This document shows positions 1 through 9,591 of a stretch of DNA of 64,000 nt, piece by piece. The notes below the pieces were generated by a model. It did no database searches. It had not been told where the DNA came from and saw only the letters and a program-made list of their open reading frames with translations. The translations under genes and the position numbers were made by a program. This stretch comes from Paenarthrobacter sp. DKR-5 (GTDB taxonomy: Bacteria > Actinomycetota > Actinomycetes > Actinomycetales > Micrococcaceae): the NCBI RefSeq assembly GCF_018531425.1, contig NZ_JAHBOI010000007.1, positions 1-64,000 on the forward strand. Direction: 5' to 3'. Position 1 is the first letter of the stretch. Each line of letters starts with the position of its first letter.

Positions 1-104
1 GCGGTTCCCGGGGCAGGGCTGCCCTCCGCGTTGTCATCGGCGGCGCCATCGCCCTCGCGTTCACCTTCCTCGTCGGGCGCCTCCTGGGAGCAGCGGGCGT
101 CTAA
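1..104 (+). CDS. C-terminal end of a VIT/CCC1-like membrane protein (partial)
   Basis: Only the last 34 codons lie inside the window. They encode a small basic stretch (RGRAALR) followed by one hydrophobic helix (VVIGGAIALAFTFLVGRL) and the stop TAA. This arrangement of basic residues plus a final Gly/Ala-rich helix resembles the C-terminus of VIT1/CCC1-family iron/manganese transporters. That family assignment is an inference from about 30 residues, and another multi-helix membrane protein is possible. About 255 bases without a convincing gene follow before the next one. Confidence 0.4.
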   Translation, partial: GSRGRAALRVVIGGAIALAFTFLVGRLLGAAGV

Positions 105-359
105 ACACCCGCGACGCCGCCCTCACCCGTCGCGGCAGCGCCCCACGCGGCACATCGCAGACCGGGAGCAGCACACGGTGGCAACCGAAAACGGAAATAC
201 CCCGAGCGGTGTGGCGACTTACTGAGTCAGCTGAAGGGGTAGGCCGGTCGGCGCGTGTCGTGCGTCCCCCGGTCGATGGGTGCTTGAGGACTGTGTAATA
301 TTCGCTCGGAACCGCGGTGCGCGTTCCATGGGTCTCGCTTAGCAAAGGATGGGCGCCGC

Positions 360-1838
360 GTGTCGTCTCAGTCTCCGGGGTTCTCCCGCCGTGCCCTGAT
401 GGTTGCCGCGCTGGCGGGAACAACGGCTGCTCTGACCGCCACGTCCCCGGCCGGAGCGTTGACGAACGGGTTCACGTTCCAGGGAGAGAACCGGTTGCGG
501 GGCACTCCGAGAGGGCAGCTGCCGACGTGGTGGGGGACCAGCGGCGCTTTGGAGGGCTTCCTGGGTCAGCACGCGTCGACCGCACAGCGCCGCGTCATCG
601 ACCTGTACGTGAGTTCCACGCAAAAGACTTTCCAGGTTCACGCGTACCGGTTGGGACACTATGCCGGGCTGGGCCAGCGTCTGGTCTGGTCCTCACCTGT
701 GACACCGGCCCGCGTCCAGGCACCGGCGGCCGTGCACCCGGTGACCCGGACGGTGTCGTGTGACTGGAAGATCAGCCTCAGGGTGGACACCTCGGCGTGG
801 CCTGAGGGGTTCTATTACCTGGTTCTTTCGGCCCCGGGGGCGCAGGCCCACTTGATACCCCTGGTGGTGGAATCGGCGTCCCTGGCCGGCAAGGCCGTGG
901 TGGTCTTCAACGACCTGACGATGCAGGCCTACAACCACTGGGGCGGTGCGTCCCTGTACACGGGAGTTGCGGGAAGCGCTGCGCGCCGGTCTTTGAAGGT
1001 CTCCTTTGACCGGCCGTACGGCAACCCTGCCGTCTTCGAGATCTACAACGCGCCCCTGATCCGCACCGCGGAAACCATCACGGACGGCCGGGTGTCGCTG
1101 GGTTACACCACCGAAGCGCGGCTGGCGGGAAGCCCGGCCCTCCTGGTTGGGTCGGCGGCCCTGCTGTTCTCCGGTCACTCGGAGTACTGGACAGCGGGGA
1201 TGCGCCGCAGCGTGGAAACGGCCCGGGACACCGGGACGAACGTGGTGTTCTTCGGGGCGAACAACGTGTACTGGCGTGCCCGCACCGAACCGACCGCCCT
1301 GGGTTCCGACCGCTTGGTGGTCTGTTACCGGAACCCTGTGCTGGACCCGCTTGCCTCCGCGCACCCGGAACTGGCCACCACCCGGTGGCGGGACGCGCCG
1401 CACCCTGAGCCGGAATGCTCCCTGACGGGCAGCATGTACGGGGACCTCGGCGCCCAGGGCACCTTCACCGTCACGGACCCCGGATTTTTCGCCTTCCAGG
1501 GAACAGGGGTCCGGCGCGGAACAGTGTTCCCGGGCCTGGTGGCCGGCGAAACCGACGCGGACTCCCGCAGCGTATCCCAGCCGCGGAACCTGTTAATCTT
1601 CTCGCACTCACCCTCACAAGGCGTTTATCGGGCCCGCGGCTGGAGCGACGGCTCCATCTACACCGTCAAATCGGGGGCGGCGGTTATCAACCTGGCGTCC
1701 ACGAACTGGCTCCCGGCCCAGCAGGACCCCGCCGTCCCGGCCCGCTCGCGTGCCTTCGCCGCCCAGGTCACCCGGAACATTATCACCGCCACGGCGCAGG
1801 GGCCGCTCGCACGACGGTACCGGTGGCCCGCCGTCTAA
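360..1838 (+). CDS. Tat-exported DMFase-beta-like secreted protein
   Basis: The 492-residue protein starts at a GTG with AAAGGA about ten bases upstream. The N-terminus carries a twin-arginine signal (SRRALMVAALAG, then a hydrophobic stretch ending in SPAGA), so it is probably exported folded. The body resembles the large-subunit domain of N,N-dimethylformamidase; the block GHSEYWTAGMRRSVETA followed by VVFFGANNVYWR is typical of that family. The small subunit of true DMFase is not encoded nearby, so amidase activity on formamides is unproven and it may act on another extracellular substrate. Formate would be one product of DMF hydrolysis and a formate dehydrogenase lies about 8 kb downstream, but they are not in one operon. 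Confidence 0.7.
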   Translation: MSSQSPGFSRRALMVAALAGTTAALTATSPAGALTNGFTFQGENRLRGTPRGQLPTWWGTSGALEGFLGQHASTAQRRVIDLYVSSTQKTFQVHAYRLGHYAGLGQRLVWSSPVTPARVQAPAAVHPVTRTVSCDWKISLRVDTSAWPEGFYYLVLSAPGAQAHLIPLVVESASLAGKAVVVFNDLTMQAYNHWGGASLYTGVAGSAARRSLKVSFDRPYGNPAVFEIYNAPLIRTAETITDGRVSLGYTTEARLAGSPALLVGSAALLFSGHSEYWTAGMRRSVETARDTGTNVVFFGANNVYWRARTEPTALGSDRLVVCYRNPVLDPLASAHPELATTRWRDAPHPEPECSLTGSMYGDLGAQGTFTVTDPGFFAFQGTGVRRGTVFPGLVAGETDADSRSVSQPRNLLIFSHSPSQGVYRARGWSDGSIYTVKSGAAVINLASTNWLPAQQDPAVPARSRAFAAQVTRNIITATAQGPLARRYRWPAV

Positions 1839-2014
1839 CCCCCGCAAGCACCGCTGCCCGTCGAAATGGCGCAAGCCGGTCCATCACTCCGGGGGCTTGC
1901 GGCCTCTGAGCCGTGCCAAAAACTCGGAAAGCGACGCGTGACGAGGTGTGGGGGCCCCTTCACGTGCACGGTTGTCCCGCGCTGAAGGCCACGCAGCCGG
2001 CGTTGCGGGGCGCT

Positions 2015-2183
2015 TTAGTCTGCTGTGAGGGTGAAGAGGGTCAGGGCGAGGGAGGCTGTTGCGGCGCCCCGAATGCCGGTGAGCATGTGGTGTCTGGGTC
2101 GGGGTGAGCCTGTCGAAGGTGAGGACCGCGATGCCGGCTGCGGCGAGAAACAGGAGAAAGCCGCGAAGGAGCCGTTGATTCAA
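2015..2183 (-). pseudogene. Small membrane ORF, probably frameshifted
   Basis: Directly after the DUF1345 gene on the same strand, a TTG-initiated frame gives NQRLLRGFLLFLAAAGIAVL, a clear hydrophobic helix, then runs into low-quality Pro/His-rich translation. A neighbouring frame gives MLTGIRGAATASLALTL ending in a stop, which reads as a second helix. The two halves make sense as one two-helix protein of about 55 residues broken by a single-base shift. No family is recognised. A sequencing error cannot be excluded. Confidence 0.3.
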
Positions 2184-2197
2184 CGTTGTTCCATCGC

Positions 2198-2872
2198 TTA
2201 GTGGAGGAGTCCGGAGACGAGGTTGATGGTGGTGGCGAGCACGATGGCGCCGAGGAGGTAGGACAGGAGTGCGTGGCGCAGGACTGTTCCGCGCACGGCG
2301 TCGGTTTTCAGGTCGGTGTCGGAGACCTGGAAGGTCATGCCGACGGTGAAGGCCAGGTAGGCGAAATCCATGTATCTGGGCGGTGTCTGCTCGTTGAAGT
2401 CCACTCCGTCTTTGTCCCGGTAGTAGAGGGAGGCGTAGCGGAGGGTGAAGAGGGTGTGGACGAGGAACCAAGAGAGGGCGACGCTGCCCAGGGCGAGGGC
2501 GACGATGGCGTCCTTGGCGCGGCCTTGGGCGTTGGAAGCTTCGAGCAGGATCAGGGCAACCCCGGCGAAGCTGGCCAGGGTGGCTGTGAGTACGAGCATG
2601 TCGGCGTATCCGCGGCCGGGATCTTCCCGGCGGGCATGGGCAGCGGTGGCGGAAGCATTGAGTTTGCCGATGACTGCCCACACCCAGATCAGGTAGGTCG
2701 CAGACGCGGCTGCCCAGCCCAGGGAGGGCGCGTACGCCCAGTTCTTTACGCTGCCGACCAGTACGGCGGTGAGGATTCCGACGGCCAGCATCACAACCAG
2801 CCGGAGGCGGGAATGATGCGACCTGGTGTTGAAGTCCTCGTGCCGGTCCGCCGGGGGCGTGAAAGTGTTCAT
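2198..2872 (-). CDS. DUF1345 family integral membrane protein
   Basis: The 224-residue protein has at least five hydrophobic segments, beginning with LRLVVMLAVGILTAVLVG. Blocks such as WAAASATYLIWVW, LILLEASNAQG and PPRYMDFAYLAFTVGMTFQVSDTDL are characteristic of DUF1345. Members are about 210-230 residues, so this is full length. The function of the family is unknown. The PRYMDFAYLAFTVGMTFQVSDT loop is the most conserved part and is intact. The gene stands alone, apart from the possible broken small ORF immediately downstream. Confidence 0.85.
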   Translation of the reverse strand: MNTFTPPADRHEDFNTRSHHSRLRLVVMLAVGILTAVLVGSVKNWAYAPSLGWAAASATYLIWVWAVIGKLNASATAAHARREDPGRGYADMLVLTATLASFAGVALILLEASNAQGRAKDAIVALALGSVALSWFLVHTLFTLRYASLYYRDKDGVDFNEQTPPRYMDFAYLAFTVGMTFQVSDTDLKTDAVRGTVLRHALLSYLLGAIVLATTINLVSGLLH

Positions 2873-3251
2873 GGCAATTCATCTTCACAGGCGCGGGCCC
2901 GGGACCGGGCGCAAACCGCGGGCCTTAACGAAACCCGAACACCGGGAGCCCCGGAAAGCCGGGGGAGCTGGAGAAACGGTGCGGGCGGCGGGTTGTCAAG
3001 GGGCCGGCTACTGCATGCCGGCGTGAACGGGTAATGACCCGTGACCGGGGCGGGTGTCGGCACTGTGTTTCGGGTAGTGGCTACTCGTGTGCGCGCAACT
3101 GCACGCTCTTATGCTTTGGGTGTTCGGGAGGCCATCCCGGTCACGGGAAGCGGGTCCGGGATGAATGAGAGTGGCAGCACTCGAACAGGCGCAGCAGCAG
3201 TAGCCGCCTGCCTGGCGTCACGGCGCACAGGCCCTGAGACGGGGGCCGGCG
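2873..3251. other. Intergenic region between DUF1345 and SARP-like genes
   Basis: This spacer separates two divergently transcribed genes and should hold both promoters. I see no confident -35/-10 pair, RNA gene or repeat. The translated frames across it are arginine/proline-rich and look non-coding. Confidence 0.4.
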
Positions 3252-4043
3252 ATGGATAAGTCTTTTGAGACCAAGACTTCCCCCCAGACCATCGCCGGTC
3301 CCTTTTCGACCGATGACCGCGTGCGGCGCGGACCTTCGGGGTCTTCCGGACCGGGAACCCGCTGGGAGTTGAACCTTCTTGGTTGTTGGATGCTCACCGC
3401 GGACGGGCAACCGGCGCTGACGGGCGTGCGTCAGCAACGCCTGATCACGACCCTGGCCATCGGGGGCGACCGTTCCCGCAGCGCGCTTGCCTCCCTGCTG
3501 TGGCCGCAGACCCGCAGCGCCCTGGCGCTGGCGAACCTGAGGGCCGCCGTTTTCCGTGTCGGCGGTGACCAGCCGGGCCTGGTCGAAAGCCACGGGACGA
3601 TGCTTGGGCTCTCAGCTTCGGTGGAGACGGACCTGGCCCGGGTCAGGGGACTGATCCATGAGGTGAAGCAGGGTGTGCGCGTACCGACGTCGCGGGAGAT
3701 TGATGCGCTGCTGCGGGCGGATCTGCTGCTGGGCTGGTACGAGGACTGGGTCCTGTTCGAGCAGGACCGGTTGCTCCAGGACCGGGTGGCCGCGCTCGAG
3801 TGCGCGGCGGAGCACTGCCTGAAAATTGGTGATCTTGACCGGGCGATCGTTGCCGCTGAAGGCGCTGCGGCGTTGGAACCTCTTCGGGAAGCACCCCACC
3901 GGACGATCGTGCGCGCGCACCTCGCCGCCGGCCGGAGGCAGGAAGCCGCTCGCCGCGCCCGGCACTTCGAAGCAACTATCCGGGCCCAACTCGGCACCGC
4001 ACCCGGCCCCAGGTTCACGAACCTGCTCAACGCAGGCCCGTGA
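3252..4043 (+). CDS. SARP/BTAD-type transcriptional regulator
   Basis: The 263-residue protein has an OmpR-like winged-helix region (residues about 38-115, starting WELNLLGCWMLTADGQPA) followed by a bacterial transcriptional activator domain (about 130-260) built of TPR-like helices. The block LLLGWYEDWVLFEQDRL and the HRTIVRAHLAAGRRQEAARR helix are typical of BTAD. It ends after BTAD, so it is a short SARP without the NB-ARC/TPR extension of AfsR. These proteins bind direct repeats and activate transcription; its target is unknown. The first 37 residues are unstructured-looking, so a later start is possible. Confidence 0.8.
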   Translation: MDKSFETKTSPQTIAGPFSTDDRVRRGPSGSSGPGTRWELNLLGCWMLTADGQPALTGVRQQRLITTLAIGGDRSRSALASLLWPQTRSALALANLRAAVFRVGGDQPGLVESHGTMLGLSASVETDLARVRGLIHEVKQGVRVPTSREIDALLRADLLLGWYEDWVLFEQDRLLQDRVAALECAAEHCLKIGDLDRAIVAAEGAAALEPLREAPHRTIVRAHLAAGRRQEAARRARHFEATIRAQLGTAPGPRFTNLLNAGP

Positions 4044-4293
4044 GCACCACTGCGTACAACTTGAAAGATGAGCCAGTGTCAGATTGGGGGTGTAGGCAGA
4101 GCTGACAAATGTGTGTATCCGGTCAGCATGACGAAACGGAAGGAGCCTCCGAAGGTGCGCCGGACGTGGACGTCTACCTACCGATGAAAGATGGGCCCCT
4201 TGATGTGTCCGAGGGCGGCCTCTATGCAGTCAGGGTCACTGGGCGTACATTCGTCACGCACAGATCTTGACGGCTCGGGGAGAGGCGGGCTTC

Positions 4294-4959
4294 GTGAGGA
4301 CAGCCGGTGGTCCGGACCGGAGCCTGCGGTTCATGGCGTTGCTCGGACGCGTTGTGCGGGACACGGACGGGCACAGGGTCGGTGATCTTGCGGACGGCGT
4401 GATTACGTTTCACCAACGGCGTCGCCCGGTGTTGACCGGTCTTGTGCTGTCTCTGATGCGAAGCCGGATGTATGTGCCGTGGAGTGCCGTTGAGGTGATT
4501 GAGCTTGACCGGGTTGTCTTGAGTTCGGATGTGCTTGAGTTGTTCCGTGTGGAGCTGGCAACCACCGAGGTCCTGGTCAAAGGTGATCTCCTGCGTCACC
4601 GGCTTATTGATGTCGAAGCCGCCGGCTTGGTGAAGGCGTTCGAGGTGGGGTTCACGGGCACCCCGGACGGATGGATTCTTACGGGGCTCGACGTGCACAA
4701 GACCGCGTGGTCGCAGTTCGGGGCACGCCACGGTACCCATCCGATGCGTGACTGGGACGAGTTCGTCCCGCTGTGGGACCCGGGCAGTGTTGCCGCCGCT
4801 GACCGGTTGGTGCGTCTGCGTGGTGTCGGCCCGGAGCGGCTCGCCCGTGTGCTCGATGGCTGCCGACCGAAGGAAAGGGCCCGCTTGCTTGCACTTCTGA
4901 GAGCCGACCCCCGGCTGGAAACCGGCGTGCTGGAACGGGCACGCAAGCGCCACCGGTGA
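4294..4959 (+). CDS. PRC-barrel / MgtE-N-like regulatory protein
   Basis: I chose the GTG preceded by GGGGAGAGG rather than a TTG nine codons upstream. The protein is about 221 residues. The first half (FMALLGRVVRDTDGHRVGDLAD, later MYVPWSAVEVI) looks like two PRC-barrel-type modules. The last 60 residues (VRLRGVGPERLARVLDGCRPKERARLLALL) resemble the helical intracellular N-domain of MgtE magnesium channels. There is no membrane part, so it is a soluble protein rather than a transporter. Similar free-standing PRC/MgtE-N proteins occur in actinobacteria, with unknown function. Its position upstream of a cation ATPase hints at a role in ion homeostasis, but other sequence lies between them. Confidence 0.6.
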   Translation: MRTAGGPDRSLRFMALLGRVVRDTDGHRVGDLADGVITFHQRRRPVLTGLVLSLMRSRMYVPWSAVEVIELDRVVLSSDVLELFRVELATTEVLVKGDLLRHRLIDVEAAGLVKAFEVGFTGTPDGWILTGLDVHKTAWSQFGARHGTHPMRDWDEFVPLWDPGSVAAADRLVRLRGVGPERLARVLDGCRPKERARLLALLRADPRLETGVLERARKRHR

Positions 4960-5052
4960 CACTGGGGGTGCGTCGGGTCTTGGCTGCGTCTGCGTTCCTG
5001 ATCTGCTACGGGGCGACCCTTTTGGGGCCTGGATCGTCGCCTGATGGAACGG

Positions 5053-5538
5053 TTAATGGTTGTCCGCGTGCTGGTCGGGGTCGGCTGAGGTGGGCTGCTC
5101 GGCCCATGCCGGCGGATTGTCGGTGCCGGCTTCCTCGTCATGGGCCGCGTCGGCGGCCGTGCGGTGGATATTGCCGGCCGCGTGGTGGACGGGTGCGTAA
5201 ATCACGTACAGCCGCATCGGTGCGTCGCCGGTGTTGATGACGTTGTGCCAGGTGCCGGCTGGAACCAGAATGCACCATCCGTCCGACACGTCCTGCTCGA
5301 AGGTCAGGTTGTCTTTCTCCGGTCCCATCTGGGCCCTGCCGGTGCCGGCGTCCAGGCGAAGGAACTGATCGGTGTCGGGGTGCATTTCCAGGCCGATGGA
5401 TTCCCCGACGGGGACAGACATCAGGGTCAGCTGAAGGTACCGGCCGGTCCAGGCCACGGTGCGGTAGTTGGTGTTCTCGGTCGTGGCTGTTTCAAGGTCG
5501 AAGGAGCCCGGTTGGGGGCCCATGTCGGTGAGTGTCAT
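5053..5538 (-). CDS. Cupin-domain protein
   Basis: The real start is the ATG preceded by AGGATCC (MTLTDMGPQPGSFDL); the open frame upstream of it has no coding character. The 161-residue protein carries one double-stranded beta-helix. Motif 1 is visible as GLEMHPDTDQFLRLDAG and motif 2 as ILVPAGTWHNVINTGDAPMRLYVIY. Histidine and acidic metal ligands of the cupin fold are present (H in MHPDTD, H in GTWHNV). The tail (from HHAAGNIHRTAADAAHDEEAG) is hydrophilic. Proteins of this shape are usually annotated as mannose-6-phosphate-isomerase-like cupins, but no specific reaction can be assigned. It stands alone. Confidence 0.85.
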   Translation of the reverse strand: MTLTDMGPQPGSFDLETATTENTNYRTVAWTGRYLQLTLMSVPVGESIGLEMHPDTDQFLRLDAGTGRAQMGPEKDNLTFEQDVSDGWCILVPAGTWHNVINTGDAPMRLYVIYAPVHHAAGNIHRTAADAAHDEEAGTDNPPAWAEQPTSADPDQHADNH

Positions 5539-6105
5539 AGCGGAGGATCCTTCTGGGCTGGTTTCGACGCCATGATCGGCGGAGGGTTTCGGCGGGGCGG
5601 CGCGGCGTGTTCCAGTTCTACGCTTGTCGGGTCCTATCGACAAGCAATGCCGTCCCGGACCGGCCAGCGAAGCGCAGGGGCTGCCCGGCGTTCGTCGACT
5701 CGACTCCGTCACAGGTTCCCGGGAGACCGACGCCGTCATCGAAGCCGCTGCCGGGGTATCCGGCGCTGAGCGGGGATGAACCGGCCAGAGCAACAGTATT
5801 TACCACCAAATCCACGGAAGATGTCTCTCTGACCGTCAGGTTGGGTATGCCCTGGTCCAAGACGTTCTTGGTTGCCCGAGCAGCGTCGAGTCCTACGGAG
5901 CAGGAGATGGCTATCCGCTTCGTGCCTCCTGGTGGACGGCGGGCACCGGGGTTTGTCGCTGTGCTTTTGGTCAGGCGGCTTGGCTGGCTTTTTTCGTAGA
6001 AGGTGCCGTGCCTGAGCATGGAGTCTATGACGCCGCAGCGGCGGCGGGCTTCTTGACTGGGGTGGCGGGGTTTCCGTCGGGTGATCTGCTCGACCAATGT
6101 GATCG
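5539..6105. other. Spacer with no recognisable gene
   Basis: Open frames exist on both strands, including a 159-codon minus-strand frame containing LDAARATKNVLDQGIPNL, but none shows a recognisable family or a convincing start with a ribosome binding site. Together with the transposase relic that follows, it is best read as decayed mobile DNA upstream of the cation ATPase. Confidence 0.35.
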
Positions 6106-6290
6106 TCTCTCAGCCCCCGGTTACCGGTGCGCGGTGCGGGCAGTGGGCCATTTCCCGAACGATGCGGTGGCGCTGAAATGTCTCTACCTCGTGACCCGGT
6201 CCCTTGACCCCATCGGGCCGGGCACGGTGGGCCGCGAGGAGGAAGCCGGCTTTGAAGGGTTCGCGGTCGCATTCGAGGGGCAGAATCAAC
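6106..6290 (+). pseudogene. IS256-family transposase C-terminal relic
   Basis: One frame reads YRCAVRAVGHFPNDAVALKC then LYLVTRSLDPIG, the conserved C-terminal block of Mutator/IS256 transposases (GHFPND followed by the LYL helix). After it the reading shifts: another frame gives RWAARRKPALKG and the first returns with FAVAFEG. At least two frameshifts therefore separate pieces that are contiguous in intact enzymes. The catalytic DDE region is absent. It is a dead remnant. Confidence 0.65.
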
Positions 6291-6489
6291 TAGCCCCAAC
6301 CCAGGGCAGGCCCACCGTCAATCTGACAGGCCCTCCTGAGATCGATGGTGCCGACGAACGGGCACCCCTGTGTGCGGGAGAGAACTGCGGTTCTTTTGAG
6401 GGGATGCGGTCGCCGCCTGTTTCCTTTGGACCCTTAGCTGGGGCGTTTGGTCTCTGGTGTTTCCGCCTGCTGCGGGTTGCACTGGCTTG

Positions 6490-9270
6490 ATGGATGCGCA
6501 GGATGCTGTTCCCCGAACAGGTTCGGTGACGGGCGCGCGTGGCGGGGAGGAGCAAATCGGTGTTCCTGATCCGCAGGAGCCGGTGCAACGGTTTCTGCGT
6601 GACTTGCGGGCCCGTCGCACGGGTTTGTCTGATCGGGAAGCGGCGCGGCGCTTGATGGTTTACGGGCCGAACGAGTTGACGCGTCGGGGAGGGGTGCAGT
6701 GGCCGCGTCAGATTGTCCGGCAGTTGGTACACCCTCTGGCCCTGCTGCTGTGGCTGGCAGCGGTATTGAGCTATTTCAGCGGTTCGGCGCCGCTGGCTGC
6801 GGCGATTGTCGCGGTCATTCTTTTAAATGCGGGGTTCGCCTTCCTTCAGGAGCGCCATGCGGAGCGGGCGGTTGAAGCGCTTTCGGCATATCTTCCGCCG
6901 CAGGCCCGGGTGCTGCGCGAAGGGCGGGAGAAGCTGGTGCCGGCCGGAACCTTGGTGCCCGGGGACGTGCTGGTGGTGCGGGAAGGGGACCGTGTCAGTG
7001 CCGACGCCCGCCTGCTGGAAGGTTCGGTGGAGATGGACGTGTCCGCGCTGACAGGGGAGTCACTTCCTGTTCTGCGCAGCGCGGAGCCACTGTCGGTATC
7101 CGGTGCGTTGCTGGAGGCCCCGGACATGATTTTCAGCGGGACCGGGTGCACTGGCGGTGAGGGGGTGGCGGTGGTTTTCGCCACTGGCATGCACACGGAA
7201 CTGGGACGTATCGCTGCGCTGTCGGAGCGTGTCGGGCACGATGAGAGTCCCCTGGAGAAGCAGGTCACGCGGGTGGCCCGGATCATCGCGGTCGTTGCGG
7301 TGGCCATGGGCATCGCGTTCATCCCCGTGGGCACCCTCCTGGGAGGCATGTCCCTGGGGGAGACGTTGAATTTCGCGGTCGGGCTGCTTGTCGCGAATGT
7401 GCCCGAAGGGCTGCTTCCCACAATCACCCTCGCGCTGGCTGTCGGGGTGCGGATCCTTGCCCGTCAGGGTGCATTGGTGAAAAGGATCTCCGCGGTCGAG
7501 ACCCTTGGGTCCACGTCTGTGATCTGCACGGACAAGACCGGCACGCTCACCATGAACCGGATGCGTGTCACGAGCCTTTGGACCGCCGGCGAAGGAGGCC
7601 GCGACCTGGACGCCGGGACGCTGCCTACCGGGCCGGCTTCGACGGCGGCGAGACTGGCTGCGGCCTCGGTTTACTGCAACAACGCGGTCATTGACGCTTC
7701 GGGTACGGAGAGCGGTGATCCGACGGAGCTGGCGCTGCTGCACGCCGCCGTCAGTCTCGGCGTCCCGGGCGGCCGTTACCCGGGGGAACGGCTCGCCCAG
7801 TTCCACTTCGACCCGGTCCTGCGGAGGATGTCCACGATCGACCGGACACCGCAGGGAGTGCGCGTGCATTGCAAAGGGGCCCCGGAAGAGCTGCTGCGGC
7901 TGTGCACCACGGTGGCGGCCACGGGCGGCGACCGGCCGCTGGAGCAGGCCGGACGGGACACCGCAGCAGCCGTGGTGGACCAGTGGGCAGACGAGGGGCT
8001 GCGGGTCCTTGCCGTCGCGGAACGGGACCTCGGCGCGCACGAAGACCCGGGCCTGGGCCGTGAGCAGGCCGAGCAGGACATGACGCTGCTGGGACTGGTT
8101 GCCATGTTCGACCCGCCCCGACCTGAAGTCCCGGACGCTGTGGCGCGCTGCCATAGCGCGGGAATCAGGCTCATTATCGTCACCGGGGACCACGGGCTGA
8201 CCGCCCGCGGTATCGCAGCCCGCGTCGGCATCGGAAACGCAGAAACCCGCATCATCACCGGCGCTGAACTGGACCGGATGCCCGAACGGGAGCTCGATGA
8301 GCTCCTGGAGGCAGAGGAGGAACTGATCTTTGCCCGCAGCTCACCGGAAGCGAAGCTGCGCATCGCGGACGCGTTGCGGGACCTGGGACAGATCGTGGCG
8401 ATGACCGGCGACGGCGTCAACGACGCACCCGCGCTGCGCCGCGCCGACATCGGCGTCACCATGGGAAGGTCCGGAACCGACGTCGCCCGGGAAGCGGCGA
8501 CCATGGTCCTCACCGACGACAACTTCGCATCCATCGTCAGCGCCGTCCAAGCCGGACGCCGGGTCTACGACAACGTGCGCAAATTCATCATCTACATTTT
8601 CGCGCACGCCACCCCGGAGGTCATTCCCTTCCTGATCTACGCCGCCTCCGGCGGAAGGATCCCGCTGCCCCTAACCGTCATGCAGATCCTCGCGATCGAC
8701 CTGGGCACCGAAACCCTGCCTGCCCTCGCGCTCGGGCGGGAACCCGAAGAACCCGGGACCATGGACCGACCGCCCCGCCGCAGGGGACAAAACGTGATCG
8801 ACGGCGCCATGCTCGCCCGCGCCTGGGGGCTTCTCGGCGGGGTCTCGGCCCTGCTGGTCACAACTGCCTTCCTTGCCACCCTGCTGATCGGCGGCTGGCG
8901 CCCGGGTGACGACATCAGCCACGGGCCCCTCCACCCGGTGTGGATGCAGGCCACCACGATGAGCTTCCTAGGCATTGTCGCCTGCCAGATCGGCACTGCG
9001 CTGGCCGCACGCACCCAGAGCGCTTCCCTGGCCAGCATCGGGCTCACCAGCAACCGGCTGCTGCTGTGGGGCATCGCCTTCGAAATCATCTTCACCGCTG
9101 CCGTGGTGGCCATCCCGCCCTTCCAGGAAGTTTTCGGCACTAGCATCCCCGAACCCTGGCAAATCCTGGCCCTGACCCCGTTTCCCTTCCTGGTATGGGG
9201 AACGGATGAGCTCTGGCGCTACACACGACGGCGACACCGCCGCGCGCTGGTTCCCACCAGTGAAGCCTAG
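6490..9270 (+). CDS. P2-type cation-translocating ATPase
   Basis: An integral membrane ion pump of about 926 residues. In order it shows a cation-ATPase N domain ([18 protein letters not shown]), actuator motif ([12 protein letters not shown]), TM4 with [17 protein letters not shown], the phosphorylated aspartate in [14 protein letters not shown] (about residue 348), the nucleotide-binding KGAPEELL, hinge [18 protein letters not shown] and a C-terminal group of four or more helices. The NVPEGLL form of TM4 and the [16 protein letters not shown] context resemble the Na+/K+ or H+/K+ pump branch more than SERCA-type Ca2+ pumps; the transported ion is not certain. An in-frame GTG 33 bases upstream is an alternative start; neither has a strong ribosome binding site. 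The gene is complete and stands alone. Confidence 0.88.
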   Translation: MDAQDAVPRTGSVTGARGGEEQIGVPDPQEPVQRFLRDLRARRTGLSDREAARRLMVYGPNELTRRGGVQWPRQIVRQLVHPLALLLWLAAVLSYFSGSAPLAAAIVAVILLNAGFAFLQERHAERAVEALSAYLPPQARVLREGREKLVPAGTLVPGDVLVVREGDRVSADARLLEGSVEMDVSALTGESLPVLRSAEPLSVSGALLEAPDMIFSGTGCTGGEGVAVVFATGMHTELGRIAALSERVGHDESPLEKQVTRVARIIAVVAVAMGIAFIPVGTLLGGMSLGETLNFAVGLLVANVPEGLLPTITLALAVGVRILARQGALVKRISAVETLGSTSVICTDKTGTLTMNRMRVTSLWTAGEGGRDLDAGTLPTGPASTAARLAAASVYCNNAVIDASGTESGDPTELALLHAAVSLGVPGGRYPGERLAQFHFDPVLRRMSTIDRTPQGVRVHCKGAPEELLRLCTTVAATGGDRPLEQAGRDTAAAVVDQWADEGLRVLAVAERDLGAHEDPGLGREQAEQDMTLLGLVAMFDPPRPEVPDAVARCHSAGIRLIIVTGDHGLTARGIAARVGIGNAETRIITGAELDRMPERELDELLEAEEELIFARSSPEAKLRIADALRDLGQIVAMTGDGVNDAPALRRADIGVTMGRSGTDVAREAATMVLTDDNFASIVSAVQAGRRVYDNVRKFIIYIFAHATPEVIPFLIYAASGGRIPLPLTVMQILAIDLGTETLPALALGREPEEPGTMDRPPRRRGQNVIDGAMLARAWGLLGGVSALLVTTAFLATLLIGGWRPGDDISHGPLHPVWMQATTMSFLGIVACQIGTALAARTQSASLASIGLTSNRLLLWGIAFEIIFTAAVVAIPPFQEVFGTSIPEPWQILALTPFPFLVWGTDELWRYTRRRHRRALVPTSEA

Positions 9271-9591
9271 TACCGGGCAATCACCGAGGAACCGTTCTTC
9301 CATTGGAACGGGCAGGCCGCCGGCCCGGCGGACCTGTCCCGGGCATGCCGCGGACCTTGACGCCAAGTTCTGCACCCCGTACCAGCCCGACCCGCCTAAA
9401 ACAGGTGGGGCCGGCAGACGACCGTCCAAGCAGGAGGGTCGTAATAAATGAATGCTTTGCCAGTCCAGCGTTGGGAGTCGTTCGGCGGCGCCGAATGGTT
9501 GGTTGAAGGTGCCTCATGGACGCCGAATAAGGGTGGTGCCTAGGGTGAAAACACGGCGTGAAAGTCACGCGGTGAACATGAAAGAAGTGTC
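9271..9591. other. Intergenic region upstream of formate dehydrogenase
   Basis: Near its left end is a short perfect GC hairpin (CCGCCGG, one base, CCGGCGG at 9317-9331). It could end the ATPase transcript, although no T-run follows. The remainder should carry the formate dehydrogenase promoter; I cannot fix a -35/-10 pair. GAAAGAAG precedes the downstream ATG. Confidence 0.35.

Noticed and set aside
3001-3030. TTGACA-like sequence as a promoter for the DUF1345 gene
   Set aside because: No matching -10 at 16-18 bases could be found.
4128-4187. A 19-codon ORF MTKRKEPPKVRRTWTSTYR
   Set aside because: Possibly the start of a lost transposase, but too short and without further similarity to support.
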